Below are positions 25,164 to 34,426 of a stretch of 64,000 bases of DNA, in pieces. The DNA lies in contig CAKSNL010000004.1 of NCBI GenBank assembly GCA_934476235.1, positions 62,001 to 126,000 on the forward strand, written 5' to 3'. Source of the DNA: an uncultured Clostridia bacterium. Lineage in GTDB: Bacteria > Bacillota > Clostridia > CAKSNL01 > HGM11501. Made by a program: the position numbers and the translations under genes. The notes beneath the pieces were generated by a model. That model was given only the letters and a program-made list of their open reading frames with translations. It was not told the origin of the DNA and searched no databases. Position 1 is the first letter of the stretch; each line of letters starts with the position of its first letter.

Positions 25164-26958
25164 TAACGAAACTCACCTTAAGTTTTTCGGGGTCGGCAAG
25201 GTCATTCCCTACCTCGGGCATGTCAAAGGTCAGATCGCCGTAATGCTTACCGCCGCATTTTTGGGAAGCATGGCTGACATTTTGCTCCCGCAGTTTCAGA
25301 AGTACGCGCTCGATACCTTTGTCACCGAAAAAGAATTTTCCACGGTCGGAATTTTCACGATAGCATATCTTTTAACGCTCCTTGGCACGGGCGTGGTGAA
25401 CTACATTTCCTGCTCGCTCGCAACGACCGTTGAAATGCGCATCAACCAGCGCTTCCGAAACATGCTATTTACCCATCTTCAGACCCTGTCGCTTTCATAT
25501 TACAATCAGAACAGCGTCGGCTACATCCACTCGCGTTTAATGAGCGACACGTCGCGCATCGGCGAGCTTTTCTCCTGGTCGTTATTTGACACTCTGTGGC
25601 GCATATTAAACCTTCTGGGGTTTACCGCGGCAATGTTTTACATGAACGCGCACCTTGCGCTGCTTGTGCTTTCGGTGCTTCCGCTCCTTGTGGTCTTATT
25701 CGCGCTTTTTCAGACAAGGCTTGTAGGCGTTAACCGCGAAATAAGAGAGTCCAATTCCAGAATCACGGGCAAGTTTAACGAGGCAATCGTCGGCGCGAAA
25801 ACTATAAAATCGCTCGCTATTGAGCCGGAAATGGCAGAAAGATTTTTCGGCGAGACCGAAACGATGTATAAAAAATCCGTGCACGCGGCGCGCCTTCACG
25901 GGCTTTTCTCGGGATTTATGGATTTCGGAGCCTCCGCCGCGATTGCGATAGTTTTATGGAAGGGCGGATATATCGCAAAAAGCGATATCGGCACGTTTTC
26001 GGTTTTCATGACCTATGCCGGGAACATGGTGGAGCCTGTGCGCTACCTGGTCAAGGTAATTTTCAGGCTCATCAACTGTCAGGTCAACATTGAGCGTGTG
26101 ACAAACCTTCTTGAAACAGAGCCGCTTGTTAAGGATTCCGACATTGTCACTGAAAAATACGGCGGAATCTTCGACCCCAAAAAGGAAAACTGGGAGCCGG
26201 TCGCGGGCGACATAGAATTTTCCCATGTTTCCTTCACCTATCCCGACGGGGACGAGGAGGTTCTTTCGGACTTTTCGTTAAATATTTCGGAGGGCGCGCA
26301 CATCGCCATTGTCGGTGAAACGGGCGCCGGAAAGTCCACCTTAGTCAATCTTCTGTGCCGGTTTTACGAGCCCACGAAGGGAAAGATCCTTATCGGCGGG
26401 CGCGATCTAAAGGAGCGTTCACTGTTATGGCTTCACTCTCAGATCGGCTATGTGCTCCAGACCCCGCACCTTTTCTCCGGCACGCTCAGAGAAAACCTTC
26501 TTTCCGTGAAGCCGGACGCGACGGATGAGGAGCTTTCTGCGGCGCTTTGCTCAGTTAATGCGGATGAGGTCGTCTCCCGTCTGCCGGACGGGCTTGACAC
26601 TCCCGTCGGCGAAGGCGGAGATATTTTGTCCGTCGGCGAAAAGCAGCTCATATCCTTTGCGCGCGCCGTTTTGTCAGACCCGAGAATTTTGATCTTAGAC
26701 GAGGCGACCGCCTCGGTCGACACGCTGACCGAGGGAAAGATTCAGTCCGCCATGGAGTCTATCACCAAGGGGCGCACATCGGTCATGATTGCGCACCGTC
26801 TTTCGACCGTGAAGGACGCGGACTTGATACTTGCGGTGAAGGACGGTAAGATTGCCGAGATGGGCACACATTCCGAGCTTCTCGAAAAAGGCGGGTACTA
26901 TAAAGAGCTCTACACCCGCCAGTTTGAAGAGGACATTACAAACGAGATATTAAAATAA
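25156..26958 (+). CDS. ABC exporter half, subunit with degenerate signature motif
   Basis: A 600-residue ABC half-transporter with six membrane helices (about 20-325) and a nucleotide-binding domain (about 355-590). Walker A is GETGAGKST and Walker B ILILDEATASVD keeps the catalytic Glu, while the signature is LSVGEKQ instead of LSGGQ. Paired with the preceding subunit this gives one competent and one degenerate ATP site, as in known asymmetric exporters. Start is TTG, overlapping the upstream gene. Confidence 0.88.
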   Translation: MNNNETHLKFFGVGKVIPYLGHVKGQIAVMLTAAFLGSMADILLPQFQKYALDTFVTEKEFSTVGIFTIAYLLTLLGTGVVNYISCSLATTVEMRINQRFRNMLFTHLQTLSLSYYNQNSVGYIHSRLMSDTSRIGELFSWSLFDTLWRILNLLGFTAAMFYMNAHLALLVLSVLPLLVVLFALFQTRLVGVNREIRESNSRITGKFNEAIVGAKTIKSLAIEPEMAERFFGETETMYKKSVHAARLHGLFSGFMDFGASAAIAIVLWKGGYIAKSDIGTFSVFMTYAGNMVEPVRYLVKVIFRLINCQVNIERVTNLLETEPLVKDSDIVTEKYGGIFDPKKENWEPVAGDIEFSHVSFTYPDGDEEVLSDFSLNISEGAHIAIVGETGAGKSTLVNLLCRFYEPTKGKILIGGRDLKERSLLWLHSQIGYVLQTPHLFSGTLRENLLSVKPDATDEELSAALCSVNADEVVSRLPDGLDTPVGEGGDILSVGEKQLISFARAVLSDPRILILDEATASVDTLTEGKIQSAMESITKGRTSVMIAHRLSTVKDADLILAVKDGKIAEMGTHSELLEKGGYYKELYTRQFEEDITNEILK

Positions 26959-26983
26959 ACGGTGCAAATTTTGCACCGTTTAT
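26957..26983. terminator. Bidirectional terminator after the ABC exporter
   Basis: Stem AAACGGTGCAA / TTGCACCGTTT with a short loop, flanked by A- and T-rich runs. It serves the plus-strand exporter and the minus-strand beta-helix gene. Confidence 0.8.
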
Positions 26984-26984
26984 T

Positions 26985-28151
26985 TTATTTCTTTATCCAG
27001 TCTGTATAGCCCTCGCCCTTATTTATTCTGTAGGCAAAGGTTTTATCGCCCATGAACCGCTGAAGCGTGATGTTCCCCGTTTTCTTAACTTCAAGAGCTC
27101 CCGTCTCACCGAAAAGCGAGCACTCGTAAAGCCCTGTTCTTAACGAATCAAGGTCGCCCCCGGCTTTTCCGGTTCTCTCGTCATTATCGTTTCTGAAATA
27201 TTTAATCGTTTCATACGGGTCAAAGTCGCCCACGGTTCTGACATTTAAGAATTTGGAGCGGAAAAGCTCCCTGTTTGAAAACTCCAGATTGTCCTCATTG
27301 TTGATCTTAAGCCCGGAAACAACATAGCTTCCCGTGTCGTAGTCCGCGTTGAAAATCACTCTCGGGAACTTTTCCCGAAGCTCGGGCGTGTAAACTCCGC
27401 CGTTGGTTATCCAGAGCATATCCGATATCGAAACGTTGTAGCGCGGGTCAACAATCTTAAAGCCGTAGCGGTACGTGTCCACCGCGGGCGCGGTGAAAAC
27501 AATGTCATGACCGCGGATGACCGCAAAGGTTGAATTTTCTATCGTCGAATTGTCGCGCAGCCATGCCGAGCAGTAGTTGAATCTTCCGCATATCGTGTTG
27601 TACGCAGTCTCGAAATTAACGACCTCAACCTGGTCAAAGTGCGTGTCAAACGCGTTGTCATACACTCCGACCGTGCCGGGAAGCGCAAAGTCGTTCTCAA
27701 TCAAAACATTTCTGAAAAACGACTGACCGTCCGGATGTTCCTCGGTCCTTGTCACAATTCCCATTTCAAGCACGTTTTTCAAGAAAAAGTCCTCGAACAC
27801 AACATGGCGCGTTTTGTAAACGCCGATTCCGTTTTTCGCCTTGTTGTTGGCGTTAATAAAGCCGCCCTTTATGTAGCAGTTAAAGCCGTATCCCCCGCCG
27901 GTTCTGCCTCTTCTTAAGGTGATAAAGTAATCTTTTACCTCATCGGATTCAAGCTTAAACTCCGCGTGCGCCGCCAGCTCGACAAAGCAGAGATCGGGAA
28001 ATGCGATCGTCTCGGAAAAAAGATATGTTCCCTCCGGGAAAAATATCGGGGTTTTGTAATCGTTTTCAATGTATTTTGCCATCACGGCATCGTTAAAATG
28101 CTCTCCGTCGGCAAAAAAGCCGTATTCTTTTGCATCAATAATTCCTGTCAT
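26985..28151 (-). CDS. Right-handed parallel beta-helix protein (pectate-lyase-3-like)
   Basis: A 388-residue protein beginning with a pattern typical of pectate-lyase-superfamily and tailspike beta-helices (YGFFADGEHFNDAVMAKYI, then FFPEGTYLFSETI). The middle is repeated short strands (KNGIGVYKTRHVVFEDFFL, NSTFAVIRGHDIVF). Such folds cleave or bind polysaccharides; no catalytic triad can be named. It has no signal peptide although the two upstream genes encode secreted proteins. It has its own promoter and AAACTGTCCC-side GGGAGG ribosome site. Confidence 0.65.
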   Translation of the reverse strand: MTGIIDAKEYGFFADGEHFNDAVMAKYIENDYKTPIFFPEGTYLFSETIAFPDLCFVELAAHAEFKLESDEVKDYFITLRRGRTGGGYGFNCYIKGGFINANNKAKNGIGVYKTRHVVFEDFFLKNVLEMGIVTRTEEHPDGQSFFRNVLIENDFALPGTVGVYDNAFDTHFDQVEVVNFETAYNTICGRFNYCSAWLRDNSTIENSTFAVIRGHDIVFTAPAVDTYRYGFKIVDPRYNVSISDMLWITNGGVYTPELREKFPRVIFNADYDTGSYVVSGLKINNEDNLEFSNRELFRSKFLNVRTVGDFDPYETIKYFRNDNDERTGKAGGDLDSLRTGLYECSLFGETGALEVKKTGNITLQRFMGDKTFAYRINKGEGYTDWIKK

Positions 28152-28178
28152 AAACTGTCCCTCCCATACTATGGGTCT

Positions 28179-28207
28179 ATTTTACACGAGCGGGAATAAA
28201 AAGTCAA
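28179..28207 (-). promoter_or_regulatory. Promoter of the beta-helix gene
   Basis: Minus-strand TTGACT and TAAAAT with a 17-nt spacer, located directly after the discoidin gene stop. Confidence 0.6.
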
Positions 28208-28211
28208 CCTT

Positions 28212-30179
28212 TTATTTGGTAATCGTAATCTCTTTTGTTTCGGAGTTCCAGTCGACGTTATAGCCGAGGATCTCCGACACGAAACGAACCGGAATAAATG
28301 TTCTTTCGTCCTTTATCATAGGCTGCTGCAAAAGCGTGTAGCGCACCGTTCCGTATTTCGGGTCGTCAACATAGACGAGACGGCTCCATATCTGCATCTT
28401 TATTTTGTAAACGCCGTCGTCAAGCGTTACCTCGCGCGTTTCGCCGTTCCAGTCGACCTTGGCTCCCATTTCCTCCAAAAGACCGCGCAGGGGAATGAGC
28501 GTTGTCGATGACGATATAAAGGGTGCCGTGTCAAGCTTTATCTCTTTTTTCTCTTTGCCTTTTTCGCTTATAAGAACGTCCGAGCCGATCTTAAGAACGT
28601 ATTTTTCCGCTCTCTCGGCTTTATCTATTTCCTCCTCTGCCTTTGACCTGTAGAAATAAATTTCCGCCGCGCTGACTCTTCCTCCGATGGCTTTTTCTAT
28701 TCTAAATCTGAAATAGCGCGCCTTTATATCCTTTCCAAAGTCAAAAATTCTGTCTTTCAAATCTTTCTCAAAAGAGTAGCTTCCAAGAACTTCCCATGTC
28801 TTGCCGTCACTGCTTTTTTCCGCCGTTACATTGATCCAGAGTCCGTGAAAATCGGCAGTCTGTCTCGGAGTAACGACGATTTTTCTGACGCCCAGCTCCC
28901 TCTTTAAGTCAATGGTGAGATAAACCGGGAATTTTGATTCCGGGATCTCTTCTGTCTGCCACACTCTGGGCACATATCCGTCAAAAAGATTTGTCAAAGG
29001 CTGAATGTTCTCTCCGTCATATATCGCCGTAAAGGTCGATGTGTCGATCGGTGAAAGCCCGTTTTTCTGGTTGTAGAGAGAATAATCCTTCGGTGTTACG
29101 GTCTCTTTTTCGCCCGAGGGAGGAAGGAGGTTAAATTCCGCCATCGTGCCGTACCCGCCGACCGTTTCCGTAGCGCGCAGTCTCACTCTTAAAAGGCTGA
29201 CATTTTTGTCAAATTCAATGTACTTATAAGTCCTGTCGGCAGTGAACTCTAAGTTGTCCGCCAAAAGCTGAAAGTCGTCTCCCGAGGCGCTGTCCGACCC
29301 GTAAACCTCGCCCTTCAGAATGTCTCCGGTACCGCCTCTGGGCAAGAATGCAACGCCCGATACCGCTGTTTTTTCATTAAGCGTCACCGTTACATCGTAA
29401 GGAGGGTTATCGTGACCGGTAATGGTCGAGCCTTCATTCGTGTAATTCGAGTGCCAGTAGGTCGAGCTGTCCCCGTCCAAGATGTTTCCGATGTTGTTTC
29501 CTCTCTGGGAATTTACTTCCGCCATCCATCCGTCGCGCGGAAGAAATTCCGACTTATCGTCGTTATTCCGATCATTGTCGCCGTCTTTTTTCGAAAAGTC
29601 TCCTATAACCGCCTTTTTGAATTTTTCCTCCGAATAAGCCTTGGGCATCACCTTTGCGCTGCCTGCTGCCTTAATGAGGTTAAACTCCGCCAGCGCTCCG
29701 AAATCCGCTCCTCCGGCGGTGATTTTCAAAACCACCTTTTTAAGCGTGATGTTTTTGTCAAAGGAGATCTCCTTCACCGTCTCGTCGTAGTTGAACGCAA
29801 TATCTTTCTGAAGCAGATATAAAGTGTCCGGCTCCTTTGAATCCGCCGCATAGACCTCTGCTCCCAGGATTCTTCCTGTCGCGGAGTTCTGCCTCGGAGT
29901 AAGCGCTATTCCACTGACCGTTTTTTCCTCAGGCAGTGTGACGGTCAAAATAAACGGAAGATTGTCCTTTCCCACTACCTGTCCGTCCGCTACAGTAAAG
30001 CTTGAGTGCCAGTAAGTCGAATCGTCTCCGTCCAGAATTTTCTCAACCTCGCAGCCTCCCGCCGCCGAGCTTGCCTCTGCCGTCCATCCGCCGCGCGGAA
30101 GAAATTCCGCCTCTGCCGAAACAGCGACCGCGGAAAGCGACATTAAAGCTGCCAGGAAAAAAGAAATTATTTTTTTCAT
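28212..30179 (-). CDS. Secreted protein with discoidin (F5/8 type C) domains and a copper-amine-oxidase-N-like tail
   Basis: A 655-residue exported protein: signal peptide about 1-22, two similar discoidin-like domains (about 25-170 and 210-360, each starting FLPR(G/D)GW and containing ILDGD(D/S)STYWHS), a third discoidin-like domain (about 390-510, with PVYLTIDLKRELGVRKIVVTPR), and a C-terminal stalk-type domain of the copper amine oxidase N family (about 535-655, ending VDWNSETKEITITK). Discoidin domains bind sugars. The start overlaps the upstream GH-like gene by 4 nt. Likely binds host or plant glycans at the cell surface. Confidence 0.8.
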   Translation of the reverse strand: MKKIISFFLAALMSLSAVAVSAEAEFLPRGGWTAEASSAAGGCEVEKILDGDDSTYWHSSFTVADGQVVGKDNLPFILTVTLPEEKTVSGIALTPRQNSATGRILGAEVYAADSKEPDTLYLLQKDIAFNYDETVKEISFDKNITLKKVVLKITAGGADFGALAEFNLIKAAGSAKVMPKAYSEEKFKKAVIGDFSKKDGDNDRNNDDKSEFLPRDGWMAEVNSQRGNNIGNILDGDSSTYWHSNYTNEGSTITGHDNPPYDVTVTLNEKTAVSGVAFLPRGGTGDILKGEVYGSDSASGDDFQLLADNLEFTADRTYKYIEFDKNVSLLRVRLRATETVGGYGTMAEFNLLPPSGEKETVTPKDYSLYNQKNGLSPIDTSTFTAIYDGENIQPLTNLFDGYVPRVWQTEEIPESKFPVYLTIDLKRELGVRKIVVTPRQTADFHGLWINVTAEKSSDGKTWEVLGSYSFEKDLKDRIFDFGKDIKARYFRFRIEKAIGGRVSAAEIYFYRSKAEEEIDKAERAEKYVLKIGSDVLISEKGKEKKEIKLDTAPFISSSTTLIPLRGLLEEMGAKVDWNGETREVTLDDGVYKIKMQIWSRLVYVDDPKYGTVRYTLLQQPMIKDERTFIPVRFVSEILGYNVDWNSETKEITITK

Positions 30180-32959
30180 TTTGCTTCCTCCTCACATAAC
30201 GAAAGTGCTGACGATACGGCGGACTTGTCATATTCCCCGTCGGAGATCGCAAAGCTTCCTCCGCCAAGATCCGTGACGCGCTTGCCGTAGCATTCCTCTA
30301 TCAGCGACAGCGGAACAAAGATTATTCCGTCATTTGCCAAAACCGGTGCGGAAATCCATTTGAGCCTGCCGTTTACATATATCTCTCCCGAGCCTAAAAC
30401 TCCGTTCGTCCAGTTGTAATTAATAATTTTCCCAAGGTCGTCCGAAAGCTCGTAATGATATGTGAAGAACATATTGTAATCGCTTAAATACTCTGTTTTC
30501 GAGCGCCCGTAGCCCATGATCTCGTTATATGCGGTTTCCGGAACATAGAGCGTGCCGTTCATCAAAAACGGAGTAACGCGTCTGTCCTTTTCGTAAACCG
30601 TCATGACCGCCCCGCCGACAGCCATTTTTTCGCATCCCGCCTTAACGACCGCGGTGTTTAAAAGCGCATTTCTTTCTTTTTGTCCGAGGGTCTTTTCTGC
30701 CTTCTCGGTGTATACCCAGTTAAGCCTTCCGATAGGTGCCGATGAACCCTCCGAATAAAAGTCAAGAATGTTGTCAGCCGCCACGGAATCGGTCACCTTA
30801 AATTCCATATCCACCGTTCCCGTCTCGCCTATAAGTGCTCTCGGAATCTTCACCGTGTACGAATCGGAGCCTAAGTTATACTCTGCGTCCGCAATCTTTT
30901 TCCAGCCGTCCGAATATGAGGAAATGTCGCCCTTTCCCGAAACATTGATGCTGTAGTCATAGCCCTCCCAGCCGGTCGCACGGTTTCTGTCCGAATCTAT
31001 GAAAATGTGGAGGAAATTTTCCTTGTCCGAAACGATCGGGTTAAATGTTTTTATTAAAATGTAGATGCTCTCATCATCGAACGACACCTTTGCCGATTTA
31101 ACTGCGTTGTTCACGGTTGTTTTATAGTGCCAGGGCTCCATCTTGTCGCCCGCGATGCTTTTCGCCTTCGCTCTGCCGTCAAAATCTCTTTCATAGGTCT
31201 CGTCATTGCTTAAAAATTCCGGTCCGACTCCGTCCCACTGCTCTTCCGGGCCCGAAAGGTCAATGGTTTTTGCGCCGGACGCAACCGGAACGGGGCGAAC
31301 GCCCTTATACTTTCTCACAAAATCAATCAAAAGCATGTAATAGTCATCGCCCAAAATGCCTCGTGAGGGTTCAAAATCACGGCTGTCCTCCGGGGTGTAG
31401 CAATCGACGAACGAATTTTTAAATCCGCTGTATATAGCCTTCCTGTCCGCAGTCCACTCGTTCCAGCCGTCTATCATAACGATCTTGGGCTCCGCCGTAA
31501 GCGCGAGCGCTGCCTGCTCGGAGAAGAAGTATGCCATTCTTGCTCCGTTTTCCGAATAATCCTCGCCGAACACCTCGGAATAGCCTCTGCCCTTCGTGTG
31601 CGGGTCGGAGGCAACGCCAATCGCCGAGTAGCCGTATACATATGAATGGTTGATCGAAACGCCGACGGATACGCACTCCGGTCTTCCCGTCTCGTCGGGG
31701 CTTCTTAAAATCTGCGGGAAGTTTTCAAGCCACATCCACTTTCCGTCGTTTAATTTTCCGTCGTTTTCAGAGTCTCTCGTGCCCTGTTCGCGGAAGGTAA
31801 AAAAGTCCTTTATATCATCTAAAAGCTTCTTTTCCTGTTCATTGTCGCCGTCCACATTTGCAAGCGCCGCGTCGGGTGTGGAATTTGCATAAAGCAGGGG
31901 TTTTCCGTCCCAGTAAGCCCACACGTCGGTATAGTCGTTTTCAACAAAGCAGTTAAAATATATTGAAACCAGATTTTCAAACTGCTTTTTTCCGTCGCCC
32001 TTTAGATGAAGCGTCATCGCCGAAATACGCGGGATGTTGACGCCGGACTTTTTCGCGTCTCGGAACGCGTTTACCATAGCGGCAAGCTCCGGGATATATG
32101 TGTGTGTATTTGTATAATCAAGGAACACCATGTCCACTCCGGCGTCCGCAAGCAGCTCGGCGTGACGGCGGTACACGAAATAGTCATTTGATGTGTAGAA
32201 TCCGAGCACCGGTTCATCCCAGTAGTAAACGCCCTTCTGATCCCACACTTCGTTTTCATAGTCTTCCTTTGCCTCGGGATGAGCCTTTATGACGTCCGAG
32301 ATCACGGTCGCACGGGCGGACTTTGCGTCCGATACGTGCCAGTTCCAGTAAAACATACCCACGGTGCGTCCGTCAGTCTTTAAGTCTCCCGCCTCGGCAT
32401 AGTCCGCAATGCGCCTGCCGAGTGAGTCCGTTCCCGCCCAAGTATCGGAATAAACGTCTTTTATGTAATCGTCGGAAACTTTACTTTCCGTTGTATTACG
32501 GTTGTATTCCGCTTTGCTTAAAGCAATCTCCTTTACCGCAACGTCGCTCGCCCCCACAGAGTCATAGTAACAGTAAAAATACACGTTGTGCGTTCCTTCC
32601 GCCCGTTTAAGCGATGCGCGCGCGATAATGTCGTCTCCGGGCTCGGAAAGGTTAACATATCCCAAAACCTCTCCTTTTTTCGGATCGTCCAAAATAATGG
32701 CGAGCGTCATCGCGTTCGACGTTCCGTCGATATCGTTTTTCGCGTGCACGGATACGGAGCTTATCCCCGTCATATCCACGCCCGGAAATGAAAAATATGC
32801 CTTGCGCGTAAGATTTTTTATAGTTCCTCCGTCGGTATTCACAAGATATTTGTCCGTTACCTTATCCGGCAAAAGCTTAATATCCTCACTCGCGCCCACC
32901 GAAACAGCCGTGCCCAGTACGAGCACGGCGATAAGCAATAATACCGAAATTTTCCGCAT
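30176..32959 (-). CDS. Secreted GH99/GH71-like putative glycoside hydrolase with CBM9-like domain
   Basis: A 927-residue exported protein. Signal peptide about 1-23; an all-beta domain to about 150; a TIM-barrel-like region about 165-560 with MFYWNWHV, YYWDEPVLGFYTSNDY, GVDMVFLDYTNT and IDGWNEWTA; a CBM9/DOMON-like domain about 590-780 (IFIDSDRNRATGWEGYDYSINV); and a copper-amine-oxidase-N-like tail about 800-925. The WNEW motif and barrel resemble the GH99/GH71/WbsX-like group, which acts on mannans or alpha-glucans; exact family and substrate are unsure. Leads an operon with the discoidin protein. Confidence 0.65.
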   Translation of the reverse strand: MRKISVLLLIAVLVLGTAVSVGASEDIKLLPDKVTDKYLVNTDGGTIKNLTRKAYFSFPGVDMTGISSVSVHAKNDIDGTSNAMTLAIILDDPKKGEVLGYVNLSEPGDDIIARASLKRAEGTHNVYFYCYYDSVGASDVAVKEIALSKAEYNRNTTESKVSDDYIKDVYSDTWAGTDSLGRRIADYAEAGDLKTDGRTVGMFYWNWHVSDAKSARATVISDVIKAHPEAKEDYENEVWDQKGVYYWDEPVLGFYTSNDYFVYRRHAELLADAGVDMVFLDYTNTHTYIPELAAMVNAFRDAKKSGVNIPRISAMTLHLKGDGKKQFENLVSIYFNCFVENDYTDVWAYWDGKPLLYANSTPDAALANVDGDNEQEKKLLDDIKDFFTFREQGTRDSENDGKLNDGKWMWLENFPQILRSPDETGRPECVSVGVSINHSYVYGYSAIGVASDPHTKGRGYSEVFGEDYSENGARMAYFFSEQAALALTAEPKIVMIDGWNEWTADRKAIYSGFKNSFVDCYTPEDSRDFEPSRGILGDDYYMLLIDFVRKYKGVRPVPVASGAKTIDLSGPEEQWDGVGPEFLSNDETYERDFDGRAKAKSIAGDKMEPWHYKTTVNNAVKSAKVSFDDESIYILIKTFNPIVSDKENFLHIFIDSDRNRATGWEGYDYSINVSGKGDISSYSDGWKKIADAEYNLGSDSYTVKIPRALIGETGTVDMEFKVTDSVAADNILDFYSEGSSAPIGRLNWVYTEKAEKTLGQKERNALLNTAVVKAGCEKMAVGGAVMTVYEKDRRVTPFLMNGTLYVPETAYNEIMGYGRSKTEYLSDYNMFFTYHYELSDDLGKIINYNWTNGVLGSGEIYVNGRLKWISAPVLANDGIIFVPLSLIEECYGKRVTDLGGGSFAISDGEYDKSAVSSALSLCEEEAK

Positions 32960-32991
32960 TTACTGTTCCCTCCTTATGTATTCCTACTTTC

Positions 32992-33020
32992 ATTATAAGT
33001 CGGTTACAGCATGGTTTCAA
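32992..33020 (-). promoter_or_regulatory. Promoter of the secreted glycan-protein operon
   Basis: Minus-strand TTGAAA and TATAAT spaced 17 nt, followed by AAGGAGGG before the ATG. Confidence 0.75.
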
Positions 33021-33059
33021 TATAAAAATTCTGTTTTTTATATAATAATCCTGTCGTTT

Positions 33060-34307
33060 TTAAATTATCGCGCCGGCTGCCTTAAGCTTCTCTCTTAAGG
33101 CTGAAATATCAACCTCTTTTACCCTTCCGCCCGGAGCAAGAAAAGCCGCCGTTCCCGCCGCCTCGCCGGTTGACGCGCAGATGGGCATGATACGGATTGA
33201 CGCCTGTGCCTCATGGTCCGCCGATATGCACCTTCCCGCTACCAAAAGATTATCCATATCCTTCGCGGTGAGCGCGCGGTAGGGAACCGTGTAATACTCT
33301 CCCGGCTCAAAATAATAGTGGCTTGTGCCCGTGCCCTCGGGATTGTGAATGTCAATGTCATAGTTGCCGCAGGCAACGGAATCGGGAAATTTTGTGCACT
33401 CTTTAAGGTCCTTCGCCGTCAGAATGTACTCGCCTTCTATCATGCGGCTTTCGCGCACGCCGATTCCCGCCGCCGTCGCAATAAGGTCTGCGTCCTTCAT
33501 TGACGAAAAGTTTGCTTTTAACAGGTTAAAGAGCTCAAACACCTGCTCGCGCGCTGAAAATTCCGCCTCCGTCACGTCAAACGGATCGGTCGGGTTCAGT
33601 TTCACAACTCTCGTTGTGTTAAAATGGATGATGCCCTTTGCCGGAACGACAAACGTTAAGATATTCTCGCGCGGATTTTTGATCTCGCCTGAGCTCTGCT
33701 TTTCCTTATAAAGCTTCTGCATTTCGGGCATTTCGGCGTAAAAGCGCCCAACGTCAACATTCGCCGCCCTGAAGCAAAGCGTCATCGGCTGACAGAGATT
33801 GTCCCCGTTTCTCCCGAGCATAAAAGGGCACCCGGCAAGGTATGACAAAACGCCGTCGCCCGTCGCGTCGATAAACGTGTCGGCAGCGATTTTTATATCC
33901 TGTCCCAGCGCCGAGACCGTTACGCTCTCTATCCTCCGCCCCCCTTTTTCCACGCTTTTTAAATATGCGTGGTAGAGCACCTTAACGCCCGCTTCCTTTA
34001 CCATGCGGTTTAAGACAAGCTTTAAATATTCGTCGCTGAACCTATCGTCGCCGTCAATCGCACCGAGCTCCCTTAATTTAGCCACTATCTCCGAAAAAAT
34101 TCCGCCGGTTAAATATTCCCTCTCCTTCGTTTCCTTATTAACCGTCCAGTATGGCATAAACGGTGTCACGAGGTTGACTCCCGCCGCGCCGCCGAGCGCA
34201 TTGAATTTATCAAACAGCATGACCTTTTTTCCCCCGCGCGCCGCGCTTATCGCCGCCGCCGTTCCGGCAAACCCTCCGCCGGCAACCAAAACGTCAAATT
34301 TCTCCAT
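33060..34307 (-). CDS. FAD-dependent oxidoreductase (FAD_oxidored family)
   Basis: A 415-residue flavoprotein. The N-terminal dinucleotide-binding motif is VLVAGGGFAGTAAAISAA with FDKFNALGG following, and the second FAD contact is DTFIDATGDGVLSYLAG near 150. The C-terminus has NLLVAGRCISADHEAQASIRIMP and TGEAAGTAA, typical of PF12831-type enzymes often found next to glycosidases in gut bacteria. The substrate is unknown. It lies upstream of the secreted glycan operon on the same strand but 100 nt away, and is divergent from the PocR-AraC regulator. Confidence 0.8.
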   Translation of the reverse strand: MEKFDVLVAGGGFAGTAAAISAARGGKKVMLFDKFNALGGAAGVNLVTPFMPYWTVNKETKEREYLTGGIFSEIVAKLRELGAIDGDDRFSDEYLKLVLNRMVKEAGVKVLYHAYLKSVEKGGRRIESVTVSALGQDIKIAADTFIDATGDGVLSYLAGCPFMLGRNGDNLCQPMTLCFRAANVDVGRFYAEMPEMQKLYKEKQSSGEIKNPRENILTFVVPAKGIIHFNTTRVVKLNPTDPFDVTEAEFSAREQVFELFNLLKANFSSMKDADLIATAAGIGVRESRMIEGEYILTAKDLKECTKFPDSVACGNYDIDIHNPEGTGTSHYYFEPGEYYTVPYRALTAKDMDNLLVAGRCISADHEAQASIRIMPICASTGEAAGTAAFLAPGGRVKEVDISALREKLKAAGAII

Positions 34308-34376
34308 GAAAAAGCCCCCTTTTACCTTATCATACTTATAAATCGCGAAAATGTCTTATATAAAAGAAACAAAAGC

Positions 34377-34405
34377 TTGAACAAAAGATACTTTTATGCT
34401 ATAAT
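34377..34405 (+). promoter_or_regulatory. Promoter of the PocR-AraC regulator
   Basis: TTGAAC and TATAAT separated by 17 nt, 22 nt upstream of the ATG with AGAGGTG between. Confidence 0.7.
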
Positions 34406-34426
34406 CTCACTCACAGAGGTGATTTT

